Shown here piece after piece: positions 43,271 to 53,800 of a DNA stretch of 64,000 nucleotides. Position 1 is the stretch's first letter; each line of letters starts with the position of its first letter. Source of the DNA: Astragalus membranaceus. Its lineage: Eukaryota; Streptophyta; Magnoliopsida; Fabales; Fabaceae. Location: positions 108,567,806-108,631,805 of the forward strand of contig CM076849.1 in NCBI GenBank assembly GCA_039519185.1, in the 5' to 3' direction. Below the pieces are notes generated by a model. The model saw only the letters and a program-made list of their open reading frames with translations, was not told the DNA's origin and did no database searches. Both the position numbers and the translations under genes were made by a program.

Positions 43271-43894
43271 ATCTGACTTGTTAGGAACCTAAACAGAATC
43301 TGCACTCAACTCAGGGAATAAAGACAAGATCTCACCTGTCACCGCAGGCACAGCAGGGGTGACGACACAGGACAACTGAGTCCCACGGCTTGCACACGCA
43401 GTAGGGGAGACAGGCACAGGCGTTGCAGTGCTGACACGCGCAGAGACGTGTGCAGCGTGAAGGGGACAAGATTTGACGGAACCAGATTGATGAATGATAT
43501 GGCGAGCAGTAGGGCGCGACTCCAAATCCAACGGCGCCAGCGAATTTCAAAATGTAAACGCGCAGAGATGTGACTGACGTGGAGCGTCTGCTAGAGAATT
43601 GGCTGGGCCCCATGGCAGAATCTGTAGCAGATCAGAGATGCCAGCCATAAAGGCCAATGGCGGAGCAGGGTAAACCCCTAGCAGAGGCGCCAATCACGTT
43701 GATGAGTGTAAAATTCTGGTTCAATTGAAAGTGCGATACCTAGAAATAAAAGGTTTTATTGGGACTTCTAGCTAGCAAATAAGTGTTAGAAAAAGGTAAC
43801 TAATATTTCTCAAAAGTAAAAATATCTATGCATGTTTAATATAATCATTCTAATAAAAACACAAGGATTATTTGTTTGTCCAAAATAAAAATAA

Positions 43895-44130
43895 AAATAA
43901 AAATACATCAATTTTCAAATATATAAATGATAGTTTTAATATATTTATACATAGTAGTGCATTAATTACAAGCCTTCATTTCAAACATTTAATAGAAGGG
44001 CACTTTTGAAGAAAAAAATCTTTAAGGATATCAATTAAGATTAGTTTATTTCAAAGCTTCTTTTTTTGACATAACAGTACATGAATCAATGACATGTAAG
44101 TAAACAAATTTAGCATCAATATTTGTATTG
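43895..44130 (-). repeat. Diverged copy of NF-YB intron 1 sequence
   Basis: The stretch ACATAGTAGTG(C)CATTAATTACAA(G/C)CCTTCATTTCAA..ATTTAATAGAAGGGC matches 53600-53710 in the NF-YB intron. The stretch ATCAATGAC..TGT up to the CTTAC splice donor at 44131-44137 matches 54592-54652. This suggests a fragment of a second NF-YB copy separated from the gene by the copia element. The flank 43701-43894 has no gene. Confidence 0.5.
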
Positions 44131-44133
44131 TAC

Positions 44134-44553
44134 TTACCCGACTTGGAATGATCGGTCTGGATATTTGGTAGTAGAGTGCTCACCAGTAGGAAGGCCCGCT
44201 TCAACAGTAGAGTAGTCTCGTTGATAACGAACCATCCTCCAACCCAAAGTAGAGATTCGGCCCTCGGCCCAGTTCGAAAAAGTTGGCCCCCAAGCCGGGG
44301 ACGCTCTGGTGGGCGAGCCTGGCTTGAGATACCTGCCCCCCGAGTTGGTGTTTCCCCCAACTGAGCTCTGTAGGGGGGCTTCCAATCCCAGTCCCTGGTA
44401 TGCCTTACTAACCTGCAATTTAGTGTCGGTCTGGCTTACGAGGCGAGACTTGGAAACCCACTTCCAGGCGTGTGAGGGGTCCCAACAAGTATCTTGATGT
44501 TCGTGCTTTGACATGATGGATGGGACATTTGTATTGCTCGAGAAATCAAGCAT
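44134..44553 (-). CDS. Hypothetical 139-codon ORF ending at a splice donor
   Basis: A minus-strand GC-rich frame that runs into a GTAAGT donor at its 3' end (about 44131-44137), the donor equivalent to that of NF-YB exon 1. The last ~20 residues (EAGLPTGEHSTTKYPDRS) can be aligned loosely with NF-YB exon 1 (MEHGSPFFSDHNTQTKSSS). The upstream part resembles LTR or leader sequence of the adjacent copia. It may be a chimeric exon or a chance ORF. I recognise no domain. Confidence 0.2.
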   Translation of the reverse strand: MLDFSSNTNVPSIMSKHEHQDTCWDPSHAWKWVSKSRLVSQTDTKLQVSKAYQGLGLEAPLQSSVGGNTNSGGRYLKPGSPTRASPAWGPTFSNWAEGRISTLGWRMVRYQRDYSTVEAGLPTGEHSTTKYPDRSFQVG

Positions 44554-44562
44554 TTAATGCCA

Positions 44563-45790
44563 CACTACAAAAAAAACACTGATTAGCGACGGACATTAGC
44601 GAGGGACTTGTTGTCCCTCGCAAAAACAGTCATTAGCGAGGGAATTAGCGAGGGCATGGAGCTGTCAATTTTTTTGTCATTAGCGAGGGAATTAGCGAGG
44701 GAACTGTCCCTCGCTAATGACTGCCCTCGCTAATTCCCTCGCTAAATTTTGCTTTTTCAGATGATGGGACTCAGCGCAGGGGTTGGTAAAGGTGCAGAAA
44801 TTAGCGAGGGACAGTTCCCTCGCTAATTCCCTCGCTAACGTTAACTTTTCAGATGATGAGACAGTTCCCTCGCTAATTCCCTCGCAATTTTTTTTCTTTT
44901 TTCCTTTATATCCGTTTACACCCTCACTCTTCTTTCTCACTCACTCACTCACTCACTCTTCACCATTCCTCTTCCCTTCCTCTTCCCCCTTCCACTTCCT
45001 CTCACACCCTTCTTCTCTCTTCACTCTTCCAACACCACCACCACCACCATCATCACCACCTCCTCTCACACTCTTCTTCTCTCTTCACTCTTCCAACACC
45101 ACCACCACCACATACCTTCTACCACTCTCACTCACTCTCTCTTACTCTTCACCACCACCAACCCACCACCCCACCACCACCACTCTCACTCTTCTCTCTC
45201 TCTCTCTCTTACTCTTCTCCTTCTCTCTCTACTCTAAACCACCCATCACCACCACCACCACGCCACCACCACCACTCTCACTCCTCTCTCTCTCTTTCTC
45301 CCTTACTCTTCTCCTTCTCTCTACTCTAAACCACCCATCACCACCACCACACCACCACCACGCCACCACCACCACCACCACACATCACCACAAAATTAAT
45401 AATATAATATAATATTCATTAATTAATATATATAAAAAAAAAGCAAGCCATTCAGCACTGGACACGTGTCATTTTTTTTTTGAAAACTGCAGTCATTAGC
45501 GAGGGAATTAGCGAGGGCAAAAGCCGTCGCTAATTCCTGCGCATTTACCAACCCCTGCAACTGAGTCCCATCACCTGAAAAGCTGCAGTCATTAGCGAGG
45601 GAACTAGCGACGGCATAGTCCCTCGCTAATTAGCGAGGGATCCAACTTCCCTCGCTAATCCCATTTGCGAGGAGAGAATTAGCGAGGGAACCAGTTCCTC
45701 GCTAAGTCCCTCGCTAATGACCATTAGTGAGGGAATCAGGTCATTTTGCGAGGGAACTGTCCCTCGCTAATGACTAGTTTTTTTGTAGTG
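44563..45790. mobile_element. Non-autonomous CACTA element (1.2 kb) of the CACTA-2 family
   Basis: Left end CACTACAAAAAAAACACTG, right end TTTTTTGTAGTG, target duplication CCA on both sides (44560-44562, 45791-45793). Subterminal ATTAGCGAGGGA motifs in both orientations match the CACTA-2 type. The interior holds TCACTC repeats and CACCACCAC arrays (44935-45390), repeated in units of about 70-110 bp. They produce a Ser/Pro/Thr/Leu-rich frame that I regard as low-complexity rather than a gene. The element lies in the 3' LTR of the copia element. Confidence 0.9.
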
Positions 45791-46069
45791 CCAGTCGGTC
45801 AACATGACCGTTGGAGACCTAGTGAGTAAGCAACGCACAAGAAAAAATTAGACACCACTCAGGCCAAGCCCAGCCCCGGGCGAGCCGCTCGGATGGACGA
45901 AGTGCGTGCATGTGGTTGTCAGTTTGTGTGTGTTCTCTACCTTCCACGAAATTGGGTACCCCTTGGGGCCCAACCCAAGGTGTGAGTTCCACACTTATAA
46001 GCACTCTTAAAGTGCCTAGTCTTTCCAATGTGGCGTTTTTTCAATTCACAACAACACCAACTTCCAACA
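45791..46069 (-). repeat. 3' LTR (right part) of the copia element
   Basis: Ends ...CTTCCAACA at 46069 in plus orientation, next to a CCCCCAC polypurine complement. Its left part lies beyond the CACTA element, near 44520-44562. Confidence 0.65.
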
Positions 46070-46626
46070 ATCCCCCACTTGAATTTAAAAAGGAGTTTTA
46101 AAAGTATCGTTAAACGCCTCCATAAGATTATGCATAAATAGAGGTGTCTTACGACTTTAACCTTTGAATAGCGATTAGGATTTAGATTCAGTAAGAGTGA
46201 CTCGTAGTCTTGAACTCTATCTCTAACATCAAAACCACACACAATCTTTTCCGTGGGTGTATTCTTATGGCCTTCCATGTCTATCTCAGTTTAATGAATG
46301 CTCTATGAATTCTGCCAATGATTCCATAAGAAGCGGCCCCACTTCCACATTTTCAAAGGTGAGTCTATCAAGAGTACTCCTGTAGCTAGGTACTCCACTC
46401 CACATAGAGTATAGATCTCCTCAAGAGTTTCTATTACTTTAACCTTACATCACTTCAGGAATCATGCTTCTTTACTTATAAAAGCATGTTCATCTCATAT
46501 CACTTCACAACTTGTTAGTACCCATCGAACCTAATTCTTGGGATCTCCAGTCTTTTAGGTCGGGTTACCATCATGAGTGAGTCATGGTTCCAATGGCAAT
46601 AGTCTCATATTTTGAGATTTATTTTA

Positions 46627-46628
<2 letters not shown>

Positions 46629-46659
<31 letters not shown>
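46629..46659. repeat. CT microsatellite
   Basis: About 15 uninterrupted CT dinucleotides inside the decayed copia RNase H region. Confidence 0.95.
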
Positions 46660-46661
<2 letters not shown>

Positions 46662-47660
46662 AGGCTAATTCTTTTGTCAAAGGATCACTTAAGTTCTGAG
46701 CAGTTTGTACATGATCCACTCTCATAGCCCATTTTGAGAAAAATTCTCTAACAATGTTGTGCCAAGGACATATTTGTCATCTTTTATCATTGTAACAATG
46801 ACTCTTTATTTTTGCAATAGCTACGGTACTATCGCAGTGGATCAACACAACTAGCGTCGGTTTTCCCATAAGGAATATCTACTATGAAACATTTAAACAA
46901 ACTAGCGTTATCACTGGCGGTCGCCAATGCTATCATATCAGACTCCATAGTGGACTGAGCCAATATAGTCTGTTTCTTACATATCTAATAAATAAAAACT
47001 ACCGCTATACAAAATATATAACCACTAGTTACTTTGGAATCATCTGATAGAGTACTCCAGTTAGCATCGCTGTACTCTTCAAATACACTTGGAAATCCTT
47101 GTCAGTGTATCTAAGATTCGTGATCCTTTTAAGGTATCTCATAACTCTCTCAATAGTGTGCTAATGATCTATACTAGGTCGACCGGTAAACCTGCAAACC
47201 AGTCCCAAAACATAGGCAACGTTTTGTCTAGTACAATCAGTGGCATACCTTAGGTTGCCAATGATGCTCACATATTTCACTTGTCTAACACCTTCACCAG
47301 TATTTTCAAAGGTTTGACACTTAGATCATGTGGTGAGCAAGTAGGTTTATAGTCTAAGTAATTATTTTTCTTTAAGATCTTCTCAATATAATGAGATTGA
47401 TTCGAAGAAATTCCTATTTCAAATCTAGTAATCTTAACACCAAGGATTACACTTGCTTCTCCACGGTCTTTCATATGAAAGGTGTTACACAACATTGATT
47501 TCACTTTATTTACATTATGAATGTTTGAGCCAAATATGAGTAAGTCGTCTACATAGAGACATATGATAATACTTATAGACATTGCTTTCTTGACCATGAA
47601 TTACAAACCCTTCAGGTTGGTCTACATAGGTTTCTTCTTACAATTCACTGTTTAAAAAAA
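46660..47660 (-). pseudogene. Copia reverse transcriptase and RNase H remnants
   Basis: The frame 47277-47597 carries the catalytic IIICLYVDDLLIFGSN block and ASVILGVKITR, typical of copia RVT_2. To its left, in broken frames, are IIGNLRYATDCTR-like and RYLKRI-like connection blocks and the RNase H piece DSTVAIAKIKSHCYN (near 46800-46850). Sequence between EGF.(V) and the YVDD block is shorter than normal, an internal deletion. Stops are frequent, so it is inactive. Confidence 0.78.
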
Positions 47661-47677
47661 CAATTTTTTTTAACATC

Positions 47678-48066
47678 TGAACTGAATTGATCGGTTCCTC
47701 TGATTAGATGGGTATGTCTCTGCTGATGCTTGCTCTTTAACTCAGGTGCGTGAGGCATTGTGATCGGCCTCGGTATGATCGGTCGTGTTCAGAGCTCCCA
47801 CGGGTGTACCTACAATGGTACTCCAACGCCCAAGTCATTGGGGTGAATTTCGAGCAGAGTAACGCTATGGTTTTTTGTGCGTACCTTTTAGCTGAGGTCA
47901 TCCTTCTGTATATATAGTCTCAGAGGCTCTGCGAGCGACCATCGGATCACATGCAGCTTGATCTCTGTCGTTGATCTGTGATTCTGAGTGGTATAGCGCT
48001 GCTTTGTTTTTGGGCCGCACGAGGCCGGCCCAGTTACCTCAGTGGGCTGCGGCCCAGTCCAGAACA
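47678..48066 (-). mobile_element. Solo LTR (389 bp) inside the copia element
   Basis: Starts TGAACTGAATTG and ends CCAGAACA in plus orientation, with 5-bp target duplication ACATC (47673-47677, 48067-48071). It contains a TATATATA box at about 47911-47918 and GC-rich blocks. It separates the copia integrase end (KARLADKGF-like, right) from reverse transcriptase (left). The family is not recognised. Confidence 0.75.
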
Positions 48067-48071
48067 ACATC

Positions 48072-49935
48072 TATATTTTCCTTTTAACAAAAACCTTTGT
48101 CTGCAAGACGAGCCTTAGCAGTTCCACCAGGTTTAAGTTTCTTTTTTGAAAATCCATTTACAACCTATCAGTTTTCAAACAAGACGCAAGTCTACTAAAT
48201 GCAAGGTCTTGTTAGACTCTAGAGAATCCATCTTGTTGTTTTGTGACTTCTTGCCACAAATGTGCACCAAATGAAAACAAAACTTCTTGAATTCTAGATG
48301 GATCCTCCTCTGGTATATGGACCGTATAATGGGTTCCATATTCTTAAGCAACAAGTACTCTCTTACCTCTTCGAGGTTCTATTTTCCTTTGTTCATTGTT
48401 TTTTTATACGTTGATAGGAACATAAACTTGACTAGTCCTGGTGCCCCCACTATTTCTTGATTTAAAGGGAATCCATTTTCATGAAAGTCAAAGTCAATTG
48501 ACTTTATGATCACTTTAGCGTTCAGGTCTCAAGACCTTTGTTATTTACTGCATACCCAATGAATACACATTCATAGGCTCTGCAAGGGAGTTTAACTCTT
48601 CTTGGATAAGAGATTCTGAAACCCCAAATTAAACAATAAGACAAATTGGGTTTTCTTTTCTTCAAAATCTCACAACGGAAATTTTTTATTTCTTAAGATT
48701 CAGAAAGTGTACTCATGACATAAAAAACAATTAATAAAAATTTTCACAGCACAGATGCAGCGCTAAAATTAAGCATAATAGCAACAACCAATTGAATGGA
48801 AGTTCAATTTCTCTTTCTGCTTTATAATTGAAAAAATGTTGTAGTTGTTTCATGTATAATTCCAATTAATTAATGGAAATCATACTACGTTCTCGATCAC
48901 TGCGAAAACTCTTAATCTTTCTACTGAATTGATGTCAATCGTGTTAGAAATTTTTTTGAACATGTCAACCAGTTCACTTTTATTTTTCTTAATTTATACT
49001 ACAATCTAGTCAGATCAACTGTAAAAAAAAGTGACACACTACCGTTTTCCGTTTCTGGTTAACGTTCCATATGGTTCGCATATATCTGAGTGAATCAAAA
49101 CTAAATACTCAGATTTCCTTGCTGATTTAGCTTGAAAAGAATGTGTTTATGGTTCGCATATATCTGAGTGAATCAAACATTACACGTGTAAAAAGAATGA
49201 GACATACTATTCATTTCAATATTCAATTTTGAAATGCCTCTTTTTTTTCTTTGTAAAAAAATAATATCATTTTTAGTTATAGTGTACAAAACTTCCGATA
49301 AACGAAGTAAACACTACCTTAAAAAATTTCGCCAGACTCAACATACTTTAATTATTTTCAGTGTATGTTGAAAATATAACATGATCATGGCGAGAGAAGC
49401 CAATAACCATCCACCAACCTTCAAATCCATCAACAATGTTGATTTCAGAAATTATAGCAACTAAGTTGCTCTTTAGTCCAGTTCGTCCGTGGAGCAGAAT
49501 CTGGCCTGTTCCTACACTTGCGTGTCATATGACTGGTCTCCCGTAATTGAGACATTTCAATGGAGGAGAAGCATCATTTCTAGGTGGTGGTAGTTGAAGC
49601 TTAGGATTTGAGTACTTTAGGGGTTCCCATTCTAGTTGCGGTTCTTTTAAGGTTGATTATGATTTTGATTTTTGAAAACGAAACAATTTGTTGAAGTCAG
49701 AAACAGCAGAACCAAAGCCAATAATCTCTTCTGAAGTCATGGCTAAACTACGAAACTTCTTAAAATTGTTGTTTCGGTTTTTATAATATTGTTTAATAAA
49801 ATCAATCCATTGAAGAAATTACTGGGTTGAGTCGCGGAATAGGTCACTCTCTTTAAGACGTTTCGCGGCACTACTAAAAATTGTGTAAGCAGGCTCTCAA
49901 CCACTGCATTATGAAAATTTGTTCTAGACATAAGA
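48072..49935 (-). pseudogene. Copia gag/protease/integrase remnants, heavily decayed
   Basis: Short recognisable pieces on the minus strand: a RVKLPCRAYECVFIGYAVN-like integrase-end block near 48540-48610, ARLADKGF near 48100, and a protease-entry-like GWW..GFSRHDHV near 49385-49420. A 62-codon frame starts MSRTNFHNAVVE (49931). Most of the remainder is AT-rich and unreadable. A stretch with CATATGGTTCGCATATATCTG is repeated near 49067 and 49149. Confidence 0.5.
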
Positions 49936-50000
49936 CCTCAATATGGTTATGTAAATAACTCAATATGGTTATGTAAACAACTCAATATGGTTATGTAAAC
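49936..50000. repeat. Three tandem copies of a 21-22-bp unit
   Basis: ACTCAATATGGTTATGTAAA repeated three times in the leader region of the copia element. Confidence 0.85.
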
Positions 50001-50099
50001 CATTCTTTAGAAAAGAAAATTGGAAATGCTTCAAGTTTCGGAAGAAGAGAAAAGAAACTCAGAAATGCGTCAAGTTTCGGTTTATTTTGGAAAGTGGAG

Positions 50100-50515
50100 A
50101 GAGGTCTCTATTTATAGGTGTGTTTGTTGAGCAAATAGCCGTTAGGTATTAATTCGCAATAAACACGCAATCACTCTTTTGACTTGGTCAACATGACCGT
50201 CGTTGGAGCAAAATGCGTAACGACTCTTTGACTTGGTCAGCATGATCATTGGAGACTTAGTGAGTAAGCAACGCACACAAAAAATTCGAGAGAAAGAATA
50301 TTATACACCACTCAGGCCAAGCCCAGGCCCACCCTAACTAGGCTGGTAGGACTAACGACGCATGCGAGTGTGGTGGTCATTTTGTGTGTGTTCTATCCCT
50401 TCCACAAAATTGGGTTGCCCTTGAGACCCAACCTTCCTTACTTATAAACACTCTTAAAGTGCCAAGTCTTTCCGATACGGGACTTTTTCAATTCATAACA
50501 ACACCATGAGCCCGA
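50100..50515 (-). repeat. 5' LTR of the copia element
   Basis: Matches the 3' LTR in several blocks. A TATAAATA box (minus strand) lies at about 50110-50117, followed leftwards by the leader. Its outer end lacks the CTTCCAACA found at the 3' LTR, so it is truncated at the gene side. Confidence 0.6.
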
Positions 50516-50876
50516 TATGAAAAAATATTAATTATAAAAGAAAGACTATTGCACATCAAGAGCTCTTGTAAGCAATGTTAAAACTCTTGTAGAAAGTTTT
50601 TTCGAATGTTAAAATTCTTGAAGAAAGACTATAAAAACAGTTTTTGTAAACTAAAAAACCAAATTACAGTCAAACAAACCCTATAAGTTTTTATATTTCT
50701 CAAGTTATCCCAGATCTTAAAACTCAATAATATAGAAAATCCAATACAAAATAACCAACATACTTTCAACACAATCCAAATCCAATAGTCTAACATTCAA
50801 AAACTCCATAAACTCGTCATACCCAAACATGTCCTTCTACAAACCTCCCAAATCAATTTAGGCCACGTTGACGGTA

Positions 50877-53800
50877 TCAATCCTCATGAGGTACCAAGGA
50901 CTCAATCTCATTGTTACGATAACCTTTTAGGTAATCAATGAGAGGCTGAACATAGTCATCAAAGCCCAACCAATCCATGGCCCAAATAATGTCTTCAGCA
51001 GTAACGGTCTTGCGACTTTCTTTCTTGCATTTCTCGTTCGCCTCATTTGTGATGAGGCCAATGAATTCATTCACACACATTTGCACCGCTTCTTTGGCGT
51101 CATTAGAGATTCTTCCCTGTGGAGGAAGAGCACGTCGCATGATTCGCAACAATTTGTTAATGGGAATACGTGTATCCTCATCTTGAACAACCATGTTTTG
51201 AGGTTCTTCCTCAATTCTAACACCAATGTTGTCTGGGCTCTGTTGAGCTTCAGCATTTGTGTTTGAGCTCCCTGCTTGTAATGGATCTGAAAAATAACAA
51301 TAAAAAAAGAAAGTCTAAGCATGCAAAAGTAATACATTAAATTTTTCCATTGAAGTAATGGATGATATTCTCTAAAAACAGTGTTTTATGTGTAGTTTTT
51401 TTGCAAAGAAATAACTAAAATGCAAATAAATAAAATAATCTATGTAGCATTGTGGGATCGGAGAACAGTGCCAAAACATCGTTGGAGCAAAACCTAACCT
51501 TTTTCTTTTACAAAACTTATACACTAGAGTGGGACACAAAATGGTGGAAATTGTTGTCCTTTTTCTTACATTTTTTCCTGTAGTATTGTTCTCTCAGTAA
51601 ATAAATAATGTAAATAAAAACTGCTTCTTAATTAAAATACACCTATTTAATTGTTAAAGTTTTGTTATTAAGGTAAGTTCTTGTTTGAAAATGGGTAAGG
51701 AAGGAGACAGAACAGATTTCAATTAATCCTAGTATTCACAAAAAATATTCTCCAATGTTAGTGCAAATATTACCTTTTAATTCCAGATAAATGAAAATGA
51801 TACATAAAAATAGTAGGAGTAGGAGTGAATAAAGATAAACAACATGAAACAAATAGATGTGCATAACATTTTGTGGAATCCTATAGTAATGTTAAATAGA
51901 ACGACCAGCAACATACTATTGGTTGAAATGCAAATCTATCTAATTGACTAGTCTTAGAACGTGAATTGGGCTAACTCAACCCCACAAAATCGGCTTGTAA
52001 GGTGAGGATTGCCTCTTCATTATATACCCTCTTGAGACCTTATCACTAGTCGATGTGGGACTTGAGATTTTTCTCAATACACCCCCTCACGCCCAACACT
52101 ATTGGGCTTGGAGCGTGGATAATGGTAGGTGGACCTCTTAGGACCGACAGATCTAGGACAGACTCTGATACCATCTTAGAATGTGGATTGGGCCTAACTC
52201 AACACCACAAAACCGGCTTGTAAGGTGAGGATTGCCTCTTCATTATATACCCTCTTGAGACCTTATCACTAATCGATGTGGGACTTGGATTTTTCCCAAT
52301 AACTAGTGTTGGTCTCATGTTAATTTGATGAGAAATATGAATTTTAACCAATAAAAGAAATTGTGATGGGCAACATGGTAAGAATGTGTTGTTAGTATTT
52401 TGCAAAAATAAAACTATCTCAGTATATTTAACATTAGGCGTGGACAACATTTAATAATCCGACCGAAACCGTAAAACCAGCATGTGCAAAATTGGAAACG
52501 GGTGGGTGACATCGGTTAATCAGACTTTCGGTTTGTTTATTCGGTTTCATATGGATTCAAACAGTCGGTGGCGGTCTGGGATGAAAGAATCCGTCAATAT
52601 CCGCATCCGACCGAAGCCTTTCTTGTTCAAAGAACGTTGAAGCCTTTCTTCTCTCTTAACTTTTTCATTTCCAGATGTCTTTCAATTCTTCTTCCTTGGT
52701 CACTTCGTTCTTCTTCTACTGTGAAGGATCTGTTGTATCAGATCTGTGAAGGAATGAGCATGCTATTACTTCTGTTGCTTCTATCAGGCAGAAAGTTTCA
52801 ATTTTTATTGAATGATTTTACTATTTCTGTTGAAAGTTGTAAGCTTTTGTTTCTGGACTAGTCTTCTATCTTGAATATTCTGGGTTTCTCTTCTTGAAAT
52901 TTCAATGGCAATTTTTTATCTTATTATACATCAAACCGTATGAATCCAACTGAAGATCCGTCAATCTGCGTAAACCGTCACCCGCGTAAACCGAAGGCAG
53001 GAACGGTCGGGAATGGGTGACATGTTCTCATCCGCGGTTTTTGTTGGATGGGAGGTTTTCGATCCGAATCCGACCGAATCCGACCATTGTCCACCCCTAT
53101 TTAACATAAAGCATTCTAATATATAAAAGTGCATATCCAACGAAAAAGTAGATAAAAGTGCATCCCTCCCACCCAAGAGCCTTAGGATGAGATACTCTGG
53201 GTCTCTTCCAGTCTTGAGAAAGAGTTTTGCCACCAATTGTAATCCTACCTAGATCGAAGGATTAGTCTCTATAGTTGCGTGCATAGGATACCCGATTTAA
53301 AAAAAATAATTGCATTCATCCCTCTAATTTTTTTTTAATTTAGGACCATTGCTGGCTACCCACGGAGTGTCCCAACGCTTTCAACGAATGACTAATCTCC
53401 GCTCGCTACTTGCGGCAAGGATTTCGCTGGCCAACACGACTTTTTAACGTGGGCGGGAATCGAACCCGGGAGCAAACCGAATCGACCCCCATGCACTATG
53501 TAGCTCAGGGTAGCCCGACCACTGGGCTAGACGTGTTGGTTCATTCATCCCTCTAATTCATGTTGTAAAACAAAATGATTCATTTTAATCCTAATTAAAG
53601 AAAAGAAAGTGCATCAATTTTCAAATACATTAAATGCTAATTTAATTATATTTATACATAGTAGTGCCATTAATTACAACCCTTCATTTCAACCATTTAA
53701 TAGAAGGGCCCCTATGGTTAAAAATAAATCTTAGATACTAAGAGTTTTAAAATTAATAGTTATATTGTTTAAAAGTGAATTAAGATTTTTAAAACAATAA

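Larger units (their letters stand above)
41314..43700 (-). mobile_element. LINE derivative retaining ORF1 but lacking ORF2
   Basis: The minus-strand element has its poly-A tail as a T run at 41321-41330. The 3' tail (GGGTTTTGGTCTAGTCCCCC on the minus strand) matches the derivative at 11057-12106. The ORF1 start is near 43648 (MAGISDLLQ). ORF1 contains DUF4283 and a CCHC knuckle and ends at 41532. The tail begins directly afterwards, so endonuclease, reverse transcriptase and RNase H are missing. I could not define the target duplication with confidence. Confidence 0.78.
45791..50515 (-). mobile_element. Decayed Ty1/copia element, minus strand
   Basis: Related LTR sequences at about 45791-46069 and 50120-50515 share the CAACATGACCGTT.GGAG, CACCACTCAGGCCAAGCCCAG and ACTCTTAAAGTGCC.AGTCTTTCC blocks. 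Between them, read leftwards, come degraded gag/protease, integrase, reverse transcriptase and RNase H remnants, then a polypurine tract (46070-46081, AAGTGGGGGAT on the minus strand) and the LTR end TGTTGGAAG. The 3' LTR is cut by the CACTA element at 44563-45790, and the body contains a solo LTR. Many stops and deletions show age. Confidence 0.72.

Noticed and set aside
44783..45412. 209-codon Ser/Pro/Thr/Leu-rich gene
   Set aside because: The frame is produced by TCACTC and CACCAC microsatellite-like arrays inside a non-autonomous CACTA element; no start context or domain.
52568..52861. 97-codon ORF with a Leu-rich stretch
   Set aside because: Inside the hAT MITE, in an intron; hydrophobic run is a chance product of T-rich DNA.
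53440..53541. tRNA gene on the minus strand
   Set aside because: A and B boxes are present but the unit ends in an A tail and is bounded by a 17-bp target duplication, so it is a tRNA-derived SINE.
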